Positions 33,484 through 40,677 of a stretch of DNA of 64,000 nt are shown here, in pieces (within the stretch, counting starts at the first letter, position 1; every line of letters begins with the position of its first letter). Source of the DNA: SIG598 sp045605025 (lineage in GTDB: Bacteria; Bacillota; Clostridia; Oscillospirales; Acutalibacteraceae); NCBI GenBank assembly GCA_045605025.1, contig JAZUPE010000043.1, positions 1 to 64,000 on the forward strand, given 5' to 3'. The notes beneath the pieces are model-generated. The model saw only the letters and a list, made by a program, of their open reading frames with translations, ran no database searches and was not told the DNA's origin. Position numbers and translations under genes: made by a program.

Positions 33484-33873
33484 TTATTCTGTTTCATAAG
33501 GCCAGTCAATAATTCCGCCGAATTCTTTAACATTGGTATATCCCGTCTCAACCAGCTTTTCTGCCGCCAGCTTGCTGCGCCTGCCGCTGCGGCAATAGAC
33601 CAGTATCAGCTGATCCTTGTCCGGTAATTCTGATTCGGCACGCCTCTCAATATCATAATCCGGAATAAGCACCGCGCCGGGAATATGCCCGTCCATGTAC
33701 TCGTCGTGGGTGCGCACATCAAGGATAACATAGTCGCTTTCGGTGTCCATTATTACTTTTGCTTCCTGCGGCGTAATCTGCGCATATCCCGCACCATGAC
33801 CGTCTGTGCAGGAACAAATAATCACGCAGCATATCAGCGCAAGGACAATAGCCGTAAGTATCCTTTTCACCAC
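33484..33873 (-). CDS. Rhodanese-domain lipoprotein
   Basis: A 129-residue single-domain rhodanese with a signal peptide ending in VIICSC, so Cys22 is the likely lipid-modified residue and the domain faces the outside. The active-site loop YCRSGRRS carries Cys94, and the CH2A/CH2B-type blocks ILDVRTHDEYMDGHIPGAVLIP and GYTNVKEFGGIIDWP are intact. Extracellular rhodaneses handle sulfane sulfur or cyanide, or bind redox partners. The start is GTG: 33873 or 33870 (the latter is seven bases from GGAGG, slightly better). It lies 9 bp downstream of the ZIP transporter gene and is co-transcribed with it. Confidence 0.87.
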   Translation of the reverse strand: MVKRILTAIVLALICCVIICSCTDGHGAGYAQITPQEAKVIMDTESDYVILDVRTHDEYMDGHIPGAVLIPDYDIERRAESELPDKDQLILVYCRSGRRSKLAAEKLVETGYTNVKEFGGIIDWPYETE

Positions 33874-33882
33874 TTATCCTCC

Positions 33883-34638
33883 TTATCCAAGCAAAACATC
33901 AGAAACCAGCATCAGACAGAAGCCAACCAGCAGTGCGTATGTCGCGCCGCGCTGACTGCCGTGTGCGTGAGTCTCGGGGATCATCTCGTCGCTGATGACG
34001 TACAGCATCGTGCCGCCTGCGAAAGCAAGGGCGAACGGCAGAATCGCCGAAGCGACGCTGACGGCAAAATATCCCAGCAGCGTGCCCACGACCTCCACCA
34101 GTCCCGTTGCCATGGCACACACAAAGGTGCGTCGGGGCGTTATTCCTGCGGCGAGCATGGGGCCGATGATAACCATGCCCTCTGGGATATTCTGCAGGGC
34201 GATGCCGCCTGCGATGAGCAAGGCTTCGGAGGTGTTACCAGAGCCGAAGCCCACGCCTGCCGCAATGCCCTCGGGCAGGTTGTGTATGGCGATGGCTGTG
34301 ACAAACAGCAGCACCTTGCTGAGGTCGGCGTTGCCGCTGTGGCTTTCGTTGTCGGCACCTACCATTCTGTGCAGATGTGGCACCAGTTTATCTATAAGGT
34401 TCAGACACACCGCACCGGCAAATATTCCCGCAACGGTGATTATCAGTCCGAATTTTCCGCCGTACTCCACCGACGGCAGTATCAGTCCGAGCACTGCCGC
34501 GGCAAGCATCACCCCTGCCGCAAAAGCAAGCACAATGTCACTGAAGCGGTGGGAAATCTTTTTGAATATAAATCCGATCACCGAACCGATAATCGTCGCA
34601 CCGCCCACGCCGAGCGCGGTCAGAAGCACCATTTCCAT
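33883..34638 (-). CDS. ZIP family divalent metal transporter
   Basis: A 251-residue ZIP protein with eight predicted helices. Helix IV carries AIAIHNLPEGIAAGVGFGSG, the HNxPEG metal-binding signature, and helix V carries GIALQNIPEGMVI, its partner. A short histidine loop (PHLHRM) lies between helices III and IV; helix VIII region includes FAGGTMLYVISDEMIPETHAHG. It probably imports zinc, iron or manganese across the membrane. The ATG at 34638 follows CTTAGGAGGTGCGTTT. First gene of an operon with the rhodanese lipoprotein. Confidence 0.92.
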   Translation of the reverse strand: MEMVLLTALGVGGATIIGSVIGFIFKKISHRFSDIVLAFAAGVMLAAAVLGLILPSVEYGGKFGLIITVAGIFAGAVCLNLIDKLVPHLHRMVGADNESHSGNADLSKVLLFVTAIAIHNLPEGIAAGVGFGSGNTSEALLIAGGIALQNIPEGMVIIGPMLAAGITPRRTFVCAMATGLVEVVGTLLGYFAVSVASAILPFALAFAGGTMLYVISDEMIPETHAHGSQRGATYALLVGFCLMLVSDVLLG

Positions 34639-34717
34639 AAACGCACCTCCTAAGTATTTCTTTATTCGTATTATAACACATCAGGCGCGTTTTGTATACC
34701 TTTCGGCACCGGAAAAC

Positions 34718-34749
34718 GCAGGTTGGTCGCTCCCCGGTGCAGGTTGGTC
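34718..34749 (+). promoter_or_regulatory. Direct-repeat operator, likely LytTR-binding
   Basis: GCAGGTTGGTC occurs at 34718-34728 and 34739-34749, in the same orientation and 21 bp apart, ending 8 bp before the -35. Pairs of direct repeats one or two helical turns apart just upstream of the -35 are the usual LytTR-domain sites, and the first gene encodes such a domain, so autoregulation is likely. Confidence 0.65.
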
Positions 34750-34757
34750 AAAAACAC

Positions 34758-34787
34758 TTGCGCTTTTATTTCCCAATGGGCTATACT
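34758..34787 (+). promoter_or_regulatory. Promoter of the LytTR-DUF3021-CPBP-ABC operon
   Basis: TTGCGC (34758-34763), 18-bp spacer, TATACT (34782-34787). The weak -35 fits a promoter needing an activator bound at the adjacent direct repeats. Confidence 0.6.
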
Positions 34788-34816
34788 TTGGCTGCAAGGA
34801 ACGAAAGGAGATCACC

Positions 34817-35257
34817 ATGAAGATACTCATCGAAACCGACCCCGCGCTGAGCGAGACCGAAGTGGTCATCCGCTGCGCTTCCCCGGACGAGGACGTTTCC
34901 CGTCTCCTCGCCGCCATTCAGGCAACCGACCGCAAGCTCACCGGCATCCGTGACGACGCCACATTCATCATCGAGCGCCGCGACGTGCTGTACGTTGAAT
35001 CGGTTGATAAAAAAGCGTTCATCTACACAAAGGACGGCTGCTACGAATCGCCGCTGCGGCTCTTTGAGCTGGAGGAGAGGCTTGGTTCATCCGGATTTGT
35101 TCGCACAGGGAAATCCTCGCTGGTTAACCTGCGTCATGTGCGCTCCATCAAGCCGGACATGAACGGTCGGCTCATCCTCACGCTTTCCAACGCCGAAAAG
35201 CAGATCGTCTCCCGGCAGTACGCCGTCAATATCAAAGAAAGGCTGGGTGTGAAATAA
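34817..35257 (+). CDS. LytTR-domain transcriptional regulator
   Basis: A 146-residue DNA-binding protein without a receiver domain. The N-terminal 45 residues resemble the small alpha/beta extension of stand-alone LytTR regulators, and the LytTR domain covers about residues 50-145: IIERRDVLYVESVDKKAFIYTKDGCYES, RLFELEERLGSSGFVRTGKSSLVNLRHVRSIKPDMNGRLILTLSNAEKQIVSRQYA. LytTR paired with DUF3021 is a known transmembrane-controlled regulator pair in Firmicutes, in which the membrane partner holds the regulator inactive. The ATG at 34817 follows AAAGGAGATCACC. The DUF3021 gene starts at the next base after the stop. Confidence 0.92.
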   Translation: MKILIETDPALSETEVVIRCASPDEDVSRLLAAIQATDRKLTGIRDDATFIIERRDVLYVESVDKKAFIYTKDGCYESPLRLFELEERLGSSGFVRTGKSSLVNLRHVRSIKPDMNGRLILTLSNAEKQIVSRQYAVNIKERLGVK

Positions 35258-35689
35258 ATGAAAAAGATCTTTCCGCATATCCTGAATACATTCTGCTATG
35301 TGACCATTCTTGTTCTGCTGGTTGTCGTGTCCATCTACTCCGATGTCATGAACAATATGTTCCCGCTGAGTTTTCTGTGGTACGCCATTGCAACCGGTGC
35401 CGCCTCGGCACTACTGACCCTGCTGTTCCTCACCGATGTAGTCATTAAAGAATTTTCCGAACGGCTGCGAATGGTGCTGTTTCTGGCGTCGCTGTATATC
35501 TCGGTCACCTCGCTGTCCATCCTGTTTGACATCGTAAACCCTGCACATATCTACGAGATCATCACCATGTTCGTCACGATCGCGATCATCTTCCTTGTCG
35601 TCTGGGCTGTCAACTCCTTCTCTTTCCGACAGCAGGAAAAGGAACTGACCGACAAGCTCAGGGAGTTCAACGAATCCTTTGAGGATTGA
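35258..35689 (+). CDS. DUF3021 family membrane protein
   Basis: A 143-residue four-helix membrane protein (helices about 10-30, 38-62, 70-92 and 98-118) with a charged C-terminal tail (SFSFRQQEKELTDKLREFNESFED) in the cytoplasm. DUF3021 proteins are encoded with LytTR regulators and probably act as their membrane inhibitors or sensors. The ATG directly abuts the LytTR stop (TAAATG), consistent with coupled translation and a stoichiometric pair. The next gene, a CPBP protein, is 17 bp downstream. Confidence 0.88.
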   Translation: MKKIFPHILNTFCYVTILVLLVVVSIYSDVMNNMFPLSFLWYAIATGAASALLTLLFLTDVVIKEFSERLRMVLFLASLYISVTSLSILFDIVNPAHIYEIITMFVTIAIIFLVVWAVNSFSFRQQEKELTDKLREFNESFED

Positions 35690-35706
35690 GATAAGGAGAA
35701 AACGCC

Positions 35707-36444
35707 ATGAAGAAGCTGTACGAAAAAAGCGAGCTGGGCTTTGCTCTACTGTGGATAGGCATTTACGTTGCAGGCACCAGCCTTGCCGACGAAGCATCAC
35801 GTGCCGTCGGGCTGGAAAAGAGCGTCACGCTGACATACACTGCGCTGCTGACGATAATTCTCCTCGCGTGGACGGTAAAGAACCGTCTTACGAAGAAGTA
35901 CGGTCTTTGCCGCAGTAAAACCAGCGCCGGCAGATTCCTCTTCTATATCCCTCTCCTTGCGCTCGCCTCCTGCAATCTCTGGCAGGGCGCGGCAATGAAT
36001 TATTCTCTCCTTGAGACCGCGCTGTATGTGGGCAGTATGCTTTGCGTCGGATTCCTTGAGGAAATGATCTTCCGCGGACTGCTGTTCAAAGCGATGAGCA
36101 AAAACAGCATCCTTTCGGCAATAATCGTATCCAGCCTCACCTTCGGTATCGGTCATATCGTCAATCTCATCAACGGCAGCGGTGCAGATCTTGTATCAAA
36201 TCTCTGTCAGGTATGCTATGCCACGGCAGCAGGATTCCTGTTTGTTATCATTTTCCATCGCGGCGGCTCGCTGCTGCCCTGCATCCTTACCCACAGCTGC
36301 TTCAACGCGCTGAGCGCCTTTGCTCCGGAGACTGACCGCAGCTGGGATATCACCGTATCGATCATCATCACGGTCATCGAAATAGCTTATGCACTGGTAC
36401 TGCTGCGCACACTGCCCGCACAATCACCGGCATCGGAGGAATAG
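35707..36444 (+). CDS. CPBP-family intramembrane protease (Abi/CAAX type)
   Basis: A 245-residue membrane protein with about seven helices and the CPBP motifs: GFLEEMIFRGLLF (Glu-Glu and Arg of motif 1, about residues 115-127), SSLTFGIGHIVNL (motif 2 His) and THSCFNALSAF (motif 3 His and Asn). Such proteins include Rce1 and bacteriocin self-immunity proteins (e.g. PlnI, SkkI). Placement between LytTR-DUF3021 and an ABC-2 exporter fits a bacteriocin-immunity or antimicrobial-resistance cassette, although no bacteriocin peptide gene is seen nearby. The ATG follows GATAAGGAGAAAACGCC. Confidence 0.9.
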   Translation: MKKLYEKSELGFALLWIGIYVAGTSLADEASRAVGLEKSVTLTYTALLTIILLAWTVKNRLTKKYGLCRSKTSAGRFLFYIPLLALASCNLWQGAAMNYSLLETALYVGSMLCVGFLEEMIFRGLLFKAMSKNSILSAIIVSSLTFGIGHIVNLINGSGADLVSNLCQVCYATAAGFLFVIIFHRGGSLLPCILTHSCFNALSAFAPETDRSWDITVSIIITVIEIAYALVLLRTLPAQSPASEE

Positions 36445-36448
36445 AACT

Positions 36449-37366
36449 ATGAAAAAAATCATCAGCGTTGAACATCTCAGCAAATCATACGGCGATGTAA
36501 AAGCCGTAAATGATATCAGCTTCTATGTGGAAAAAGGCAAGCTCTTTGCCTTTCTCGGTACCAACGGTGCCGGCAAATCCACCACCATTGACATTCTCTG
36601 CACTCTGCTGCAGCCGGACGGCGGCACGGTGACTATCGACGGTCACGCCCTCGGCAGAGACGACAACTCAATCCGCGGATCTATCGGCGTTGTATTCCAG
36701 AAAAGCCTGCTGGATGATATGCTGACCGTGCGCGAAAATCTGACCATGCGCGGCAGATTCTACGGTCTTACGGGCAGACAGCTCAAGGAAGCAGTGGAGA
36801 AAGCCGCCGAAACCGTAGGCGCAGATGAATTCATCGACCGCAGATACGGAAAGCTCTCCGGCGGTCAGCGCCGTCGCGCCGACATCGCCCGTGCCCTGCT
36901 CAACACCCCGAAGATCCTGTTTCTTGACGAGCCCACCACAGGTCTCGATCCCAAAACCCGCCGTGAAGTATGGGAAACCGTAAGCCGTCTGCAGCAGACC
37001 TCGGACATGACCGTATTTCTCACCACCCATTACCTCGAGGAAGCCAATGAGGCAGATTATGTAATCATCATCGACAAGGGCAGCATCGTGGCAAAGGGCA
37101 CCCCCGATACCCTGCGCGAGGAGCATAGTTCCGACCTGCTGCGCATTCTTCCCTCCAACCGCGACGTCCTGCTGTCCGCCCTCGACGCCGCAGGACATTC
37201 CTACGAAGAAAAATCCGGTGTCATTCTTCTTCGTATAGGCAGCGCCATGGACGCTCTGCCCATTCTCAATTCACTGGGCGGCTGCGTGGATACCTTTGAG
37301 GTAATCCATGGCACTCTCGACGACGTATTCCTCAACATTACAGGAAAGGAGCTTCAGGATGCTTAA
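36449..37366 (+). CDS. ABC transporter ATP-binding protein (ABC-2 / DrrA-type)
   Basis: A 305-residue ATPase. Walker A is GTNGAGKST (about residues 38-46), Q-loop VVFQKSLLDD, signature KLSGGQRRRADIARAL, Walker B ILFLDEPTTGLD and H-loop LTTHYLEEANEADYV. A C-terminal extension after about residue 215 resembles DrrA-like export ATPases. It energises the permease encoded immediately downstream (8-bp overlap). The ATG at 36449 has GGAGGA seven bases upstream within the end of the CPBP gene, so translation is linked. Substrate probably a peptide, antibiotic or lipid. Confidence 0.94.
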   Translation: MKKIISVEHLSKSYGDVKAVNDISFYVEKGKLFAFLGTNGAGKSTTIDILCTLLQPDGGTVTIDGHALGRDDNSIRGSIGVVFQKSLLDDMLTVRENLTMRGRFYGLTGRQLKEAVEKAAETVGADEFIDRRYGKLSGGQRRRADIARALLNTPKILFLDEPTTGLDPKTRREVWETVSRLQQTSDMTVFLTTHYLEEANEADYVIIIDKGSIVAKGTPDTLREEHSSDLLRILPSNRDVLLSALDAAGHSYEEKSGVILLRIGSAMDALPILNSLGGCVDTFEVIHGTLDDVFLNITGKELQDA

Positions 37367-38207
37367 CTTTGCACAGCGCAATCTCAGAATATATTTCCGG
37401 CAAAAAGCGGCGGTTTTCGCTTCACTGCTCGGTGTGTTCATTATCGTGGCACTCTATGCACTGTTTCTCGGTGACGCCTACAGCTTTGACGGTGCGGTCA
37501 ATCCAGATCATCTGATGGATACCTGGATGATTGCCGGCATCATCGCCATCACACCCTTTACCACATCCATCGGCGCTTTGGGCGCAATGGTTGACGACAA
37601 GGTAGACGGCAACCTGGGCGACTTTTATTCCTCTCCCGTCAGACGCGTGAAGATCGTCGGCGGCTATGTTCTCAGCAGCCTTGCTGTTGGCTTTATTCTC
37701 AGCGTGGTTGCCTTCGTGCTTGGTCAGGCCTACATCGTCCTGCGTGGCGGAGAGCTGCTCTCCCCTCTCAACATGCTCTATATGCTTGGTGCAATGCTTC
37801 TGTCGGTACTTCTCTCCTGCACAATGGGTTTTCTCATCGTCTGCTTTATCAGCAGTAAAAACGCCTATATGATCGTCTGCACCGTCATCGGCAGCATCAC
37901 CGGCTTTCTCACCGGCGTCTATGTCCCCGTGGGTCAGATGGGCGAAAACGTTCAGTGGCTGGTCAAGCTGTTCCCTGTCACCCACACCTCCGTGATTATC
38001 CGTCGTGTCCTGTGCTCACAGGCTATCGAGGAGAATTTCGCCGGTGCGGAAGAATACGCCGCCGAATACAGCCGGCTGATGGGCATTACCCTCGAGTTCG
38101 GTGACCGGGTCATGCCGATATGGGTGCACTGCGTGATCGTTGCTGTTCTTGCTGTGATATTCTTCATTCTCGCCACCCTTAAGGTCACAAAAGAAAAACG
38201 TCGATAA
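37359..38207 (+). CDS. ABC-2 type permease
   Basis: A 282-residue integral membrane protein with six hydrophobic helices (about 20-40, 58-80, 105-130, 138-165, 172-195 and 258-280) and an external loop between the last two. FYSSPVRRVKIVGGYVLSSL is the conserved cytoplasmic coupling loop of ABC-2 exporters. It pairs with the preceding ATPase, whose stop it overlaps by 8 bp; the start at 37359 follows AAAGGAGCTTCAGG. Last gene of the operon; a terminator follows within 10 bp. Confidence 0.92.
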   Translation: MLNFAQRNLRIYFRQKAAVFASLLGVFIIVALYALFLGDAYSFDGAVNPDHLMDTWMIAGIIAITPFTTSIGALGAMVDDKVDGNLGDFYSSPVRRVKIVGGYVLSSLAVGFILSVVAFVLGQAYIVLRGGELLSPLNMLYMLGAMLLSVLLSCTMGFLIVCFISSKNAYMIVCTVIGSITGFLTGVYVPVGQMGENVQWLVKLFPVTHTSVIIRRVLCSQAIEENFAGAEEYAAEYSRLMGITLEFGDRVMPIWVHCVIVAVLAVIFFILATLKVTKEKRR

Positions 38208-38214
38208 AGCACAC

Positions 38215-38243
38215 AACCGCCGCGGTTGATTCGCGGCGGTTTT
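38215..38243 (+). terminator. Intrinsic terminator of the LytTR-ABC operon
   Basis: AACCGCCGCG (38215-38224) pairs with CGCGGCGGTT (38232-38241), followed by TTTCTG. Confidence 0.75.
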
Positions 38244-38260
38244 CTGTATATTTCGCTTAA

Positions 38261-38288
38261 TTGACATAAACCCGCACTGTGGTATAAT
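38261..38288 (+). promoter_or_regulatory. Promoter of the barnase-barstar pair
   Basis: TTGACA (38261-38266), 16-bp spacer, TATAAT (38283-38288), 33 bp before the start codon. Confidence 0.85.
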
Positions 38289-38320
38289 AAAGCTGCAAAT
38301 CATTGAAAGGCAGGTAACAC

Positions 38321-39043
38321 ATGAAAAGATTTTTGTCGTTTCTCCTTGCGGTTCTGATGCTCTTTACTCTCGCCGGATGCGAGAATATGCTTGACCGCGA
38401 AGCTTATTACGAAATGCTGGAGCAGCTTGAGGAGGCCACAGAGCAGCTCCCCGATCTCAGCTTCAAACCGGATGACCTGGCGTCAATAGCTGACGTAATC
38501 GTTGATGAGTTCGGTGATATTGTCTCAGGTGTTGACGCGATTATCGATGACGCAGCCACCGGCACCACAACAACTACCACCACGACGACAACCACAACTA
38601 CCACAACTACTACAACTACCACCACAACTACTACCAACTCACCCACCACCACTGCAACTCAGTCAAAGTACACTCCCCCCGATGAGGACGGATATTACTA
38701 CGACCTTGAGAACGTGGTGCTGTACATCGATGAGTATGGTCATCTGCCTGGTAACTTCATCACCAAGAACGAGGCCCGCGACATGGGATGGAGCGGAGGT
38801 TCGGTGGAGAAGTACTACAAGGGAGGCGCCATCGGTGGAGATCGCTTCGGAAATTACGAAGGCCTGCTCCCCAAGGCCAAAGGCCGCTCCTACACCGAAT
38901 GCGACCTGAACACCAAGGGCAAGAAAAAGCGCGGTGCCGAACGACTTGTTTTCTCCAATGACGGTCTTTATTTCTACACCAACGACCACTACGAAACCTT
39001 TGGCGAGGTAACAATAACCAGTAATCACGAGGTAATTTGGTAA
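38321..39043 (+). CDS. Lipoprotein-anchored barnase-type ribonuclease with poly-threonine stalk
   Basis: A 240-residue exported protein in four parts. Residues 1-20 are a signal peptide ending in the lipobox LAGC (Cys20). Residues 21-80 are an acidic helical region. Residues 82-105 are 24 consecutive threonines continuing into SPTTTATQ. Residues about 125-238 are a barnase (N1/T1-type) ribonuclease domain. Active-site equivalents are all present: LPGNFITKNEARDMGW with Lys149 (barnase Lys27), GRSYTECDLN with Glu193 (Glu73), Arg204 and Arg208 (Arg83/Arg87), and DHYETF with His223 (His102). It should therefore be an active RNA-cleaving enzyme displayed on the outer membrane face. The barstar gene overlaps its stop by one base. 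Plausible roles: contact toxin or RNA scavenging. Confidence 0.93.
   Translation: MKRFLSFLLAVLMLFTLAGCENMLDREAYYEMLEQLEEATEQLPDLSFKPDDLASIADVIVDEFGDIVSGVDAIIDDAATGTTTTTTTTTTTTTTTTTTTTTTTTNSPTTTATQSKYTPPDEDGYYYDLENVVLYIDEYGHLPGNFITKNEARDMGWSGGSVEKYYKGGAIGGDRFGNYEGLLPKAKGRSYTECDLNTKGKKKRGAERLVFSNDGLYFYTNDHYETFGEVTITSNHEVIW
38564..38635 (+). repeat. Poly-threonine (ACN) codon tract
   Basis: Twenty-four consecutive ACN codons using all synonymous forms except heavy ACG. Mixed codon use shows that the threonine run is maintained at the protein level rather than by simple-repeat slippage alone. It forms an extended, possibly O-glycosylated stalk. Confidence 0.9.
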
Positions 39044-39333
39044 TGAAAGAATATATTATTGACTGCGCCATGATGACCGACCGCGCCGCCGCCCACGAAT
39101 ATCTGGCTAAGACGCTGGAGTTTCCCGAATATTACGGAAAGAATCTCGACGCTCTTTATGATTGTCTTGGTGAACTCCCTCCCTGCAGGGTCACCATGCT
39201 CAATCCCAACGCGCTCAACGTTCTGGGCGAATACGGAAACACCCTGCGCTCGGTATTTTTTGACGCCAGCATGAACGCCGACAACTTCGAGCTGATTATC
39301 TCCGCCGGCGCAGCAGACAGCGCGGACAACTGA
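39043..39333 (+). CDS. Barstar-family ribonuclease inhibitor
   Basis: A 96-residue cytoplasmic inhibitor. The conserved core LEFPEYYGKNLDALYDCLGEL (residues 26-46) keeps Asp36 and Asp40, the equivalents of barstar Asp35 and Asp39 that fill the barnase active site. No signal peptide, so it protects the producer from enzyme that has not been exported. Its ATG at 39043 overlaps the last base of the barnase stop (TAATG), with GAGG ten bases upstream. This coupling ensures inhibitor synthesis with the nuclease. A terminator follows at 39347. Confidence 0.93.
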   Translation: MKEYIIDCAMMTDRAAAHEYLAKTLEFPEYYGKNLDALYDCLGELPPCRVTMLNPNALNVLGEYGNTLRSVFFDASMNADNFELIISAGAADSADN

Positions 39334-39346
39334 TAATATCATCAAA

Positions 39347-39388
39347 GTAAAAGACTTTCGGAATCTTGTCCGGAAGTCTTTTACTTTT
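39347..39388 (+). terminator. Intrinsic terminator after barstar
   Basis: GTAAAAGACTTTCGG (39347-39361) pairs with CCGGAAGTCTTTTAC (39370-39384), followed by TTTTCC. Confidence 0.85.
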
Positions 39389-39412
39389 CCCGAAATATTT
39401 ATGCAATAGATC

Positions 39413-39441
39413 TTGCAATAATCGGATCAGACCTGTATAAT
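39413..39441 (+). promoter_or_regulatory. Promoter for the orphan gene at 39487
   Basis: TTGCAA (39413-39418), 17-bp spacer, TATAAT (39436-39441). Confidence 0.7.
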
Positions 39442-39486
39442 CGATATGTGAACTATTTTCACTGTAAATTTATGGAGATGATTAAA

Positions 39487-39999
39487 ATGATAGCCGCAGG
39501 ACGTTATGAACCCAGCTATGTCGCTCTGATAGATTCCCGTACCTTGCAGACCGAAGGACTGTTCCTGCCCATGCACGGCGCAGATTTATCCGAAGATGAT
39601 TTTTCCAGTGTATACGCACTTCTCAACCGTTTCAGCACTGTCAACCGCAGACGGTTCATACTGGCACTCAACACCCGCAGCTGCTTCAATTGCACTGTAA
39701 CCGGCAGCAGTGCAGAATACTCTGTGGAGCTTTACAGTACCAACCGTTTCGGTGCTGCATGGAGTCATATTCTTATTCTGCGCACGCCTCGCGATACGTT
39801 CTGCAGCAATCCACATATACTTGAGTCCTCCGCGTCAGGTCACTTCATCATAGAAGCTCTTTCTTCTATCCGCAGTTACAATCAGCTTGCGGCAAATAAT
39901 CCGCTTGCCGAAACACCTGCAGTTACAAGACAGCAGCTTGACAACGCTGTCACTCTGTGCAGCAGTCTGATTAATCTGATATGCGAATACCTGATCTGA
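39487..39999 (+). CDS. Hypothetical protein, 170 aa
   Basis: I do not recognise this protein. It is cytosolic (no signal or membrane helix), with a mixed alpha/beta N-terminal half (AAGRYEPSYVALIDSRTLQTEGLFLPMHGADLSEDDF, then NRRRFILALNTRSCFNCTV), and a helical C-terminal half ending in VTLCSSLINLICEYLI. Four cysteines are present but do not form a clear metal site. The start at 39487 follows TGGAGATGATTAAA; a start at 39478 is possible. It has its own promoter. A 23-bp perfect palindrome spans its stop codon (39991-40013). Confidence 0.65.
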   Translation: MIAAGRYEPSYVALIDSRTLQTEGLFLPMHGADLSEDDFSSVYALLNRFSTVNRRRFILALNTRSCFNCTVTGSSAEYSVELYSTNRFGAAWSHILILRTPRDTFCSNPHILESSASGHFIIEALSSIRSYNQLAANNPLAETPAVTRQQLDNAVTLCSSLINLICEYLI

Positions 40000-40013
40000 T
40001 AATATCAGATCAG

Positions 40014-40190
40014 CAGAATCTTCTGAATTATTCTGAGCGGAAAGCCGACTGTTTCCTGACAATCCGTACCTCTCGCTGAAACCTGCACACGCTGGAATAC
40101 GGCAACTGTATTTCCACGCTGATGAGGGAAATTGTTAATCCGGTATCGTCCTTGCCCGTCGCAGACAATAAACTGCGGCGGGCTTTTTTT
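40014..40190 (+). other. Structured 3' region or RNA ending in a strong intrinsic terminator
   Basis: The terminator is GCCCGTCGCAG (40154-40164) / CTGCGGCGGGC (40173-40183) followed by seven T. Upstream, TGACAA pairs with TTGTTA, CCGTA with TACGG and ATTTCC with GGAAAT, giving a three-way-junction-like fold over about 130 nt. It may be the 3' untranslated region of the preceding gene or an independent RNA; it matches no riboswitch class I can recall. Confidence 0.45.
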
Positions 40191-40248
40191 GAGCCTGCAA
40201 ATATAGGCGGACAAAGCAAAAAAATATATGAATTTGCCCGCAGTGCCA

Positions 40249-40277
40249 TTGACAGCTGTCGCGACGTAGTGTACTAT
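40249..40277 (+). promoter_or_regulatory. Orphan sigma-A promoter
   Basis: TTGACA (40249-40254), 17-bp spacer, TACTAT (40272-40277). No plus-strand coding sequence follows before a terminator at 40336-40364. Confidence 0.65.
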
Positions 40278-40283
40278 ATTTTA

Positions 40284-40364
40284 GATTTATAAATACTATA
40301 GCAATTCTGTCTGCCCCGTATGTATCTGTCAGGCAGCGGGACGGATGCACTCCGCCCCGCTTTT
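40284..40364 (+). ncRNA. Candidate small RNA (about 80 nt)
   Basis: Defined by the promoter at 40249-40277 and a terminator GCGGGACGGA (40336-40345) / TCCGCCCCGC (40351-40360) plus TTTT. The 50 nt between contain CTGCCCCGT, which could pair with the terminator's 5' arm and act as an antiterminator. No start codon with a ribosome binding site is present. Confidence 0.45.
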
Positions 40365-40381
40365 CACCGATCGTCCGGCAG

Positions 40382-40570
40382 TTACTGCTGAGCCTTGAAT
40401 GTGGCGCAGGCAGTTTCGCCGCTGGTGCTGGCATACGAAGGTGTCACTTCTATGCAGGATGCGTTGCATACATCGCCGCTGGCATGGTATACACAGTTGT
40501 TTACCTCGCACTTGATGTGATTGACCTTATCCTCATAGCAGCCGCATCCGTTCATTTTCTTATCAGACAT
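40382..40570 (-). CDS. DUF1540 family small cysteine-rich protein
   Basis: A 62-residue protein with GCGCYEDKVNHIKCEVNNCVYHASGDVCNASCIEVTP and ETACATFKAQQ, the DUF1540 pattern of about eight cysteines. Such proteins are common in clostridia, may bind metal or form disulfides, and have no assigned role. The ATG at 40570 follows GGAGGTCTAAGGCT. A perfect 8-bp hairpin (GACGGCAG-TATT-CTGCCGTC, 40601-40620) lies directly upstream of the ribosome binding site and could influence translation or mark an upstream transcript end. Confidence 0.85.
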   Translation of the reverse strand: MSDKKMNGCGCYEDKVNHIKCEVNNCVYHASGDVCNASCIEVTPSYASTSGETACATFKAQQ

Positions 40571-40677
40571 AGCCTTAGACCTCCGGATCGTTAGTTTTCT
40601 GACGGCAGTATTCTGCCGTCGGAAGTATTATTCTCCGCGGTTCTCCGATTATTCATAATGCGAAAGGATGATTGTTC

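Noticed and set aside
33995..35257. 420-codon plus-strand frame spanning the ZIP gene and LytTR gene
   Set aside because: Its first two thirds are antisense to the ZIP transporter; only the part from the ATG at 34817 is a real gene (LytTR).
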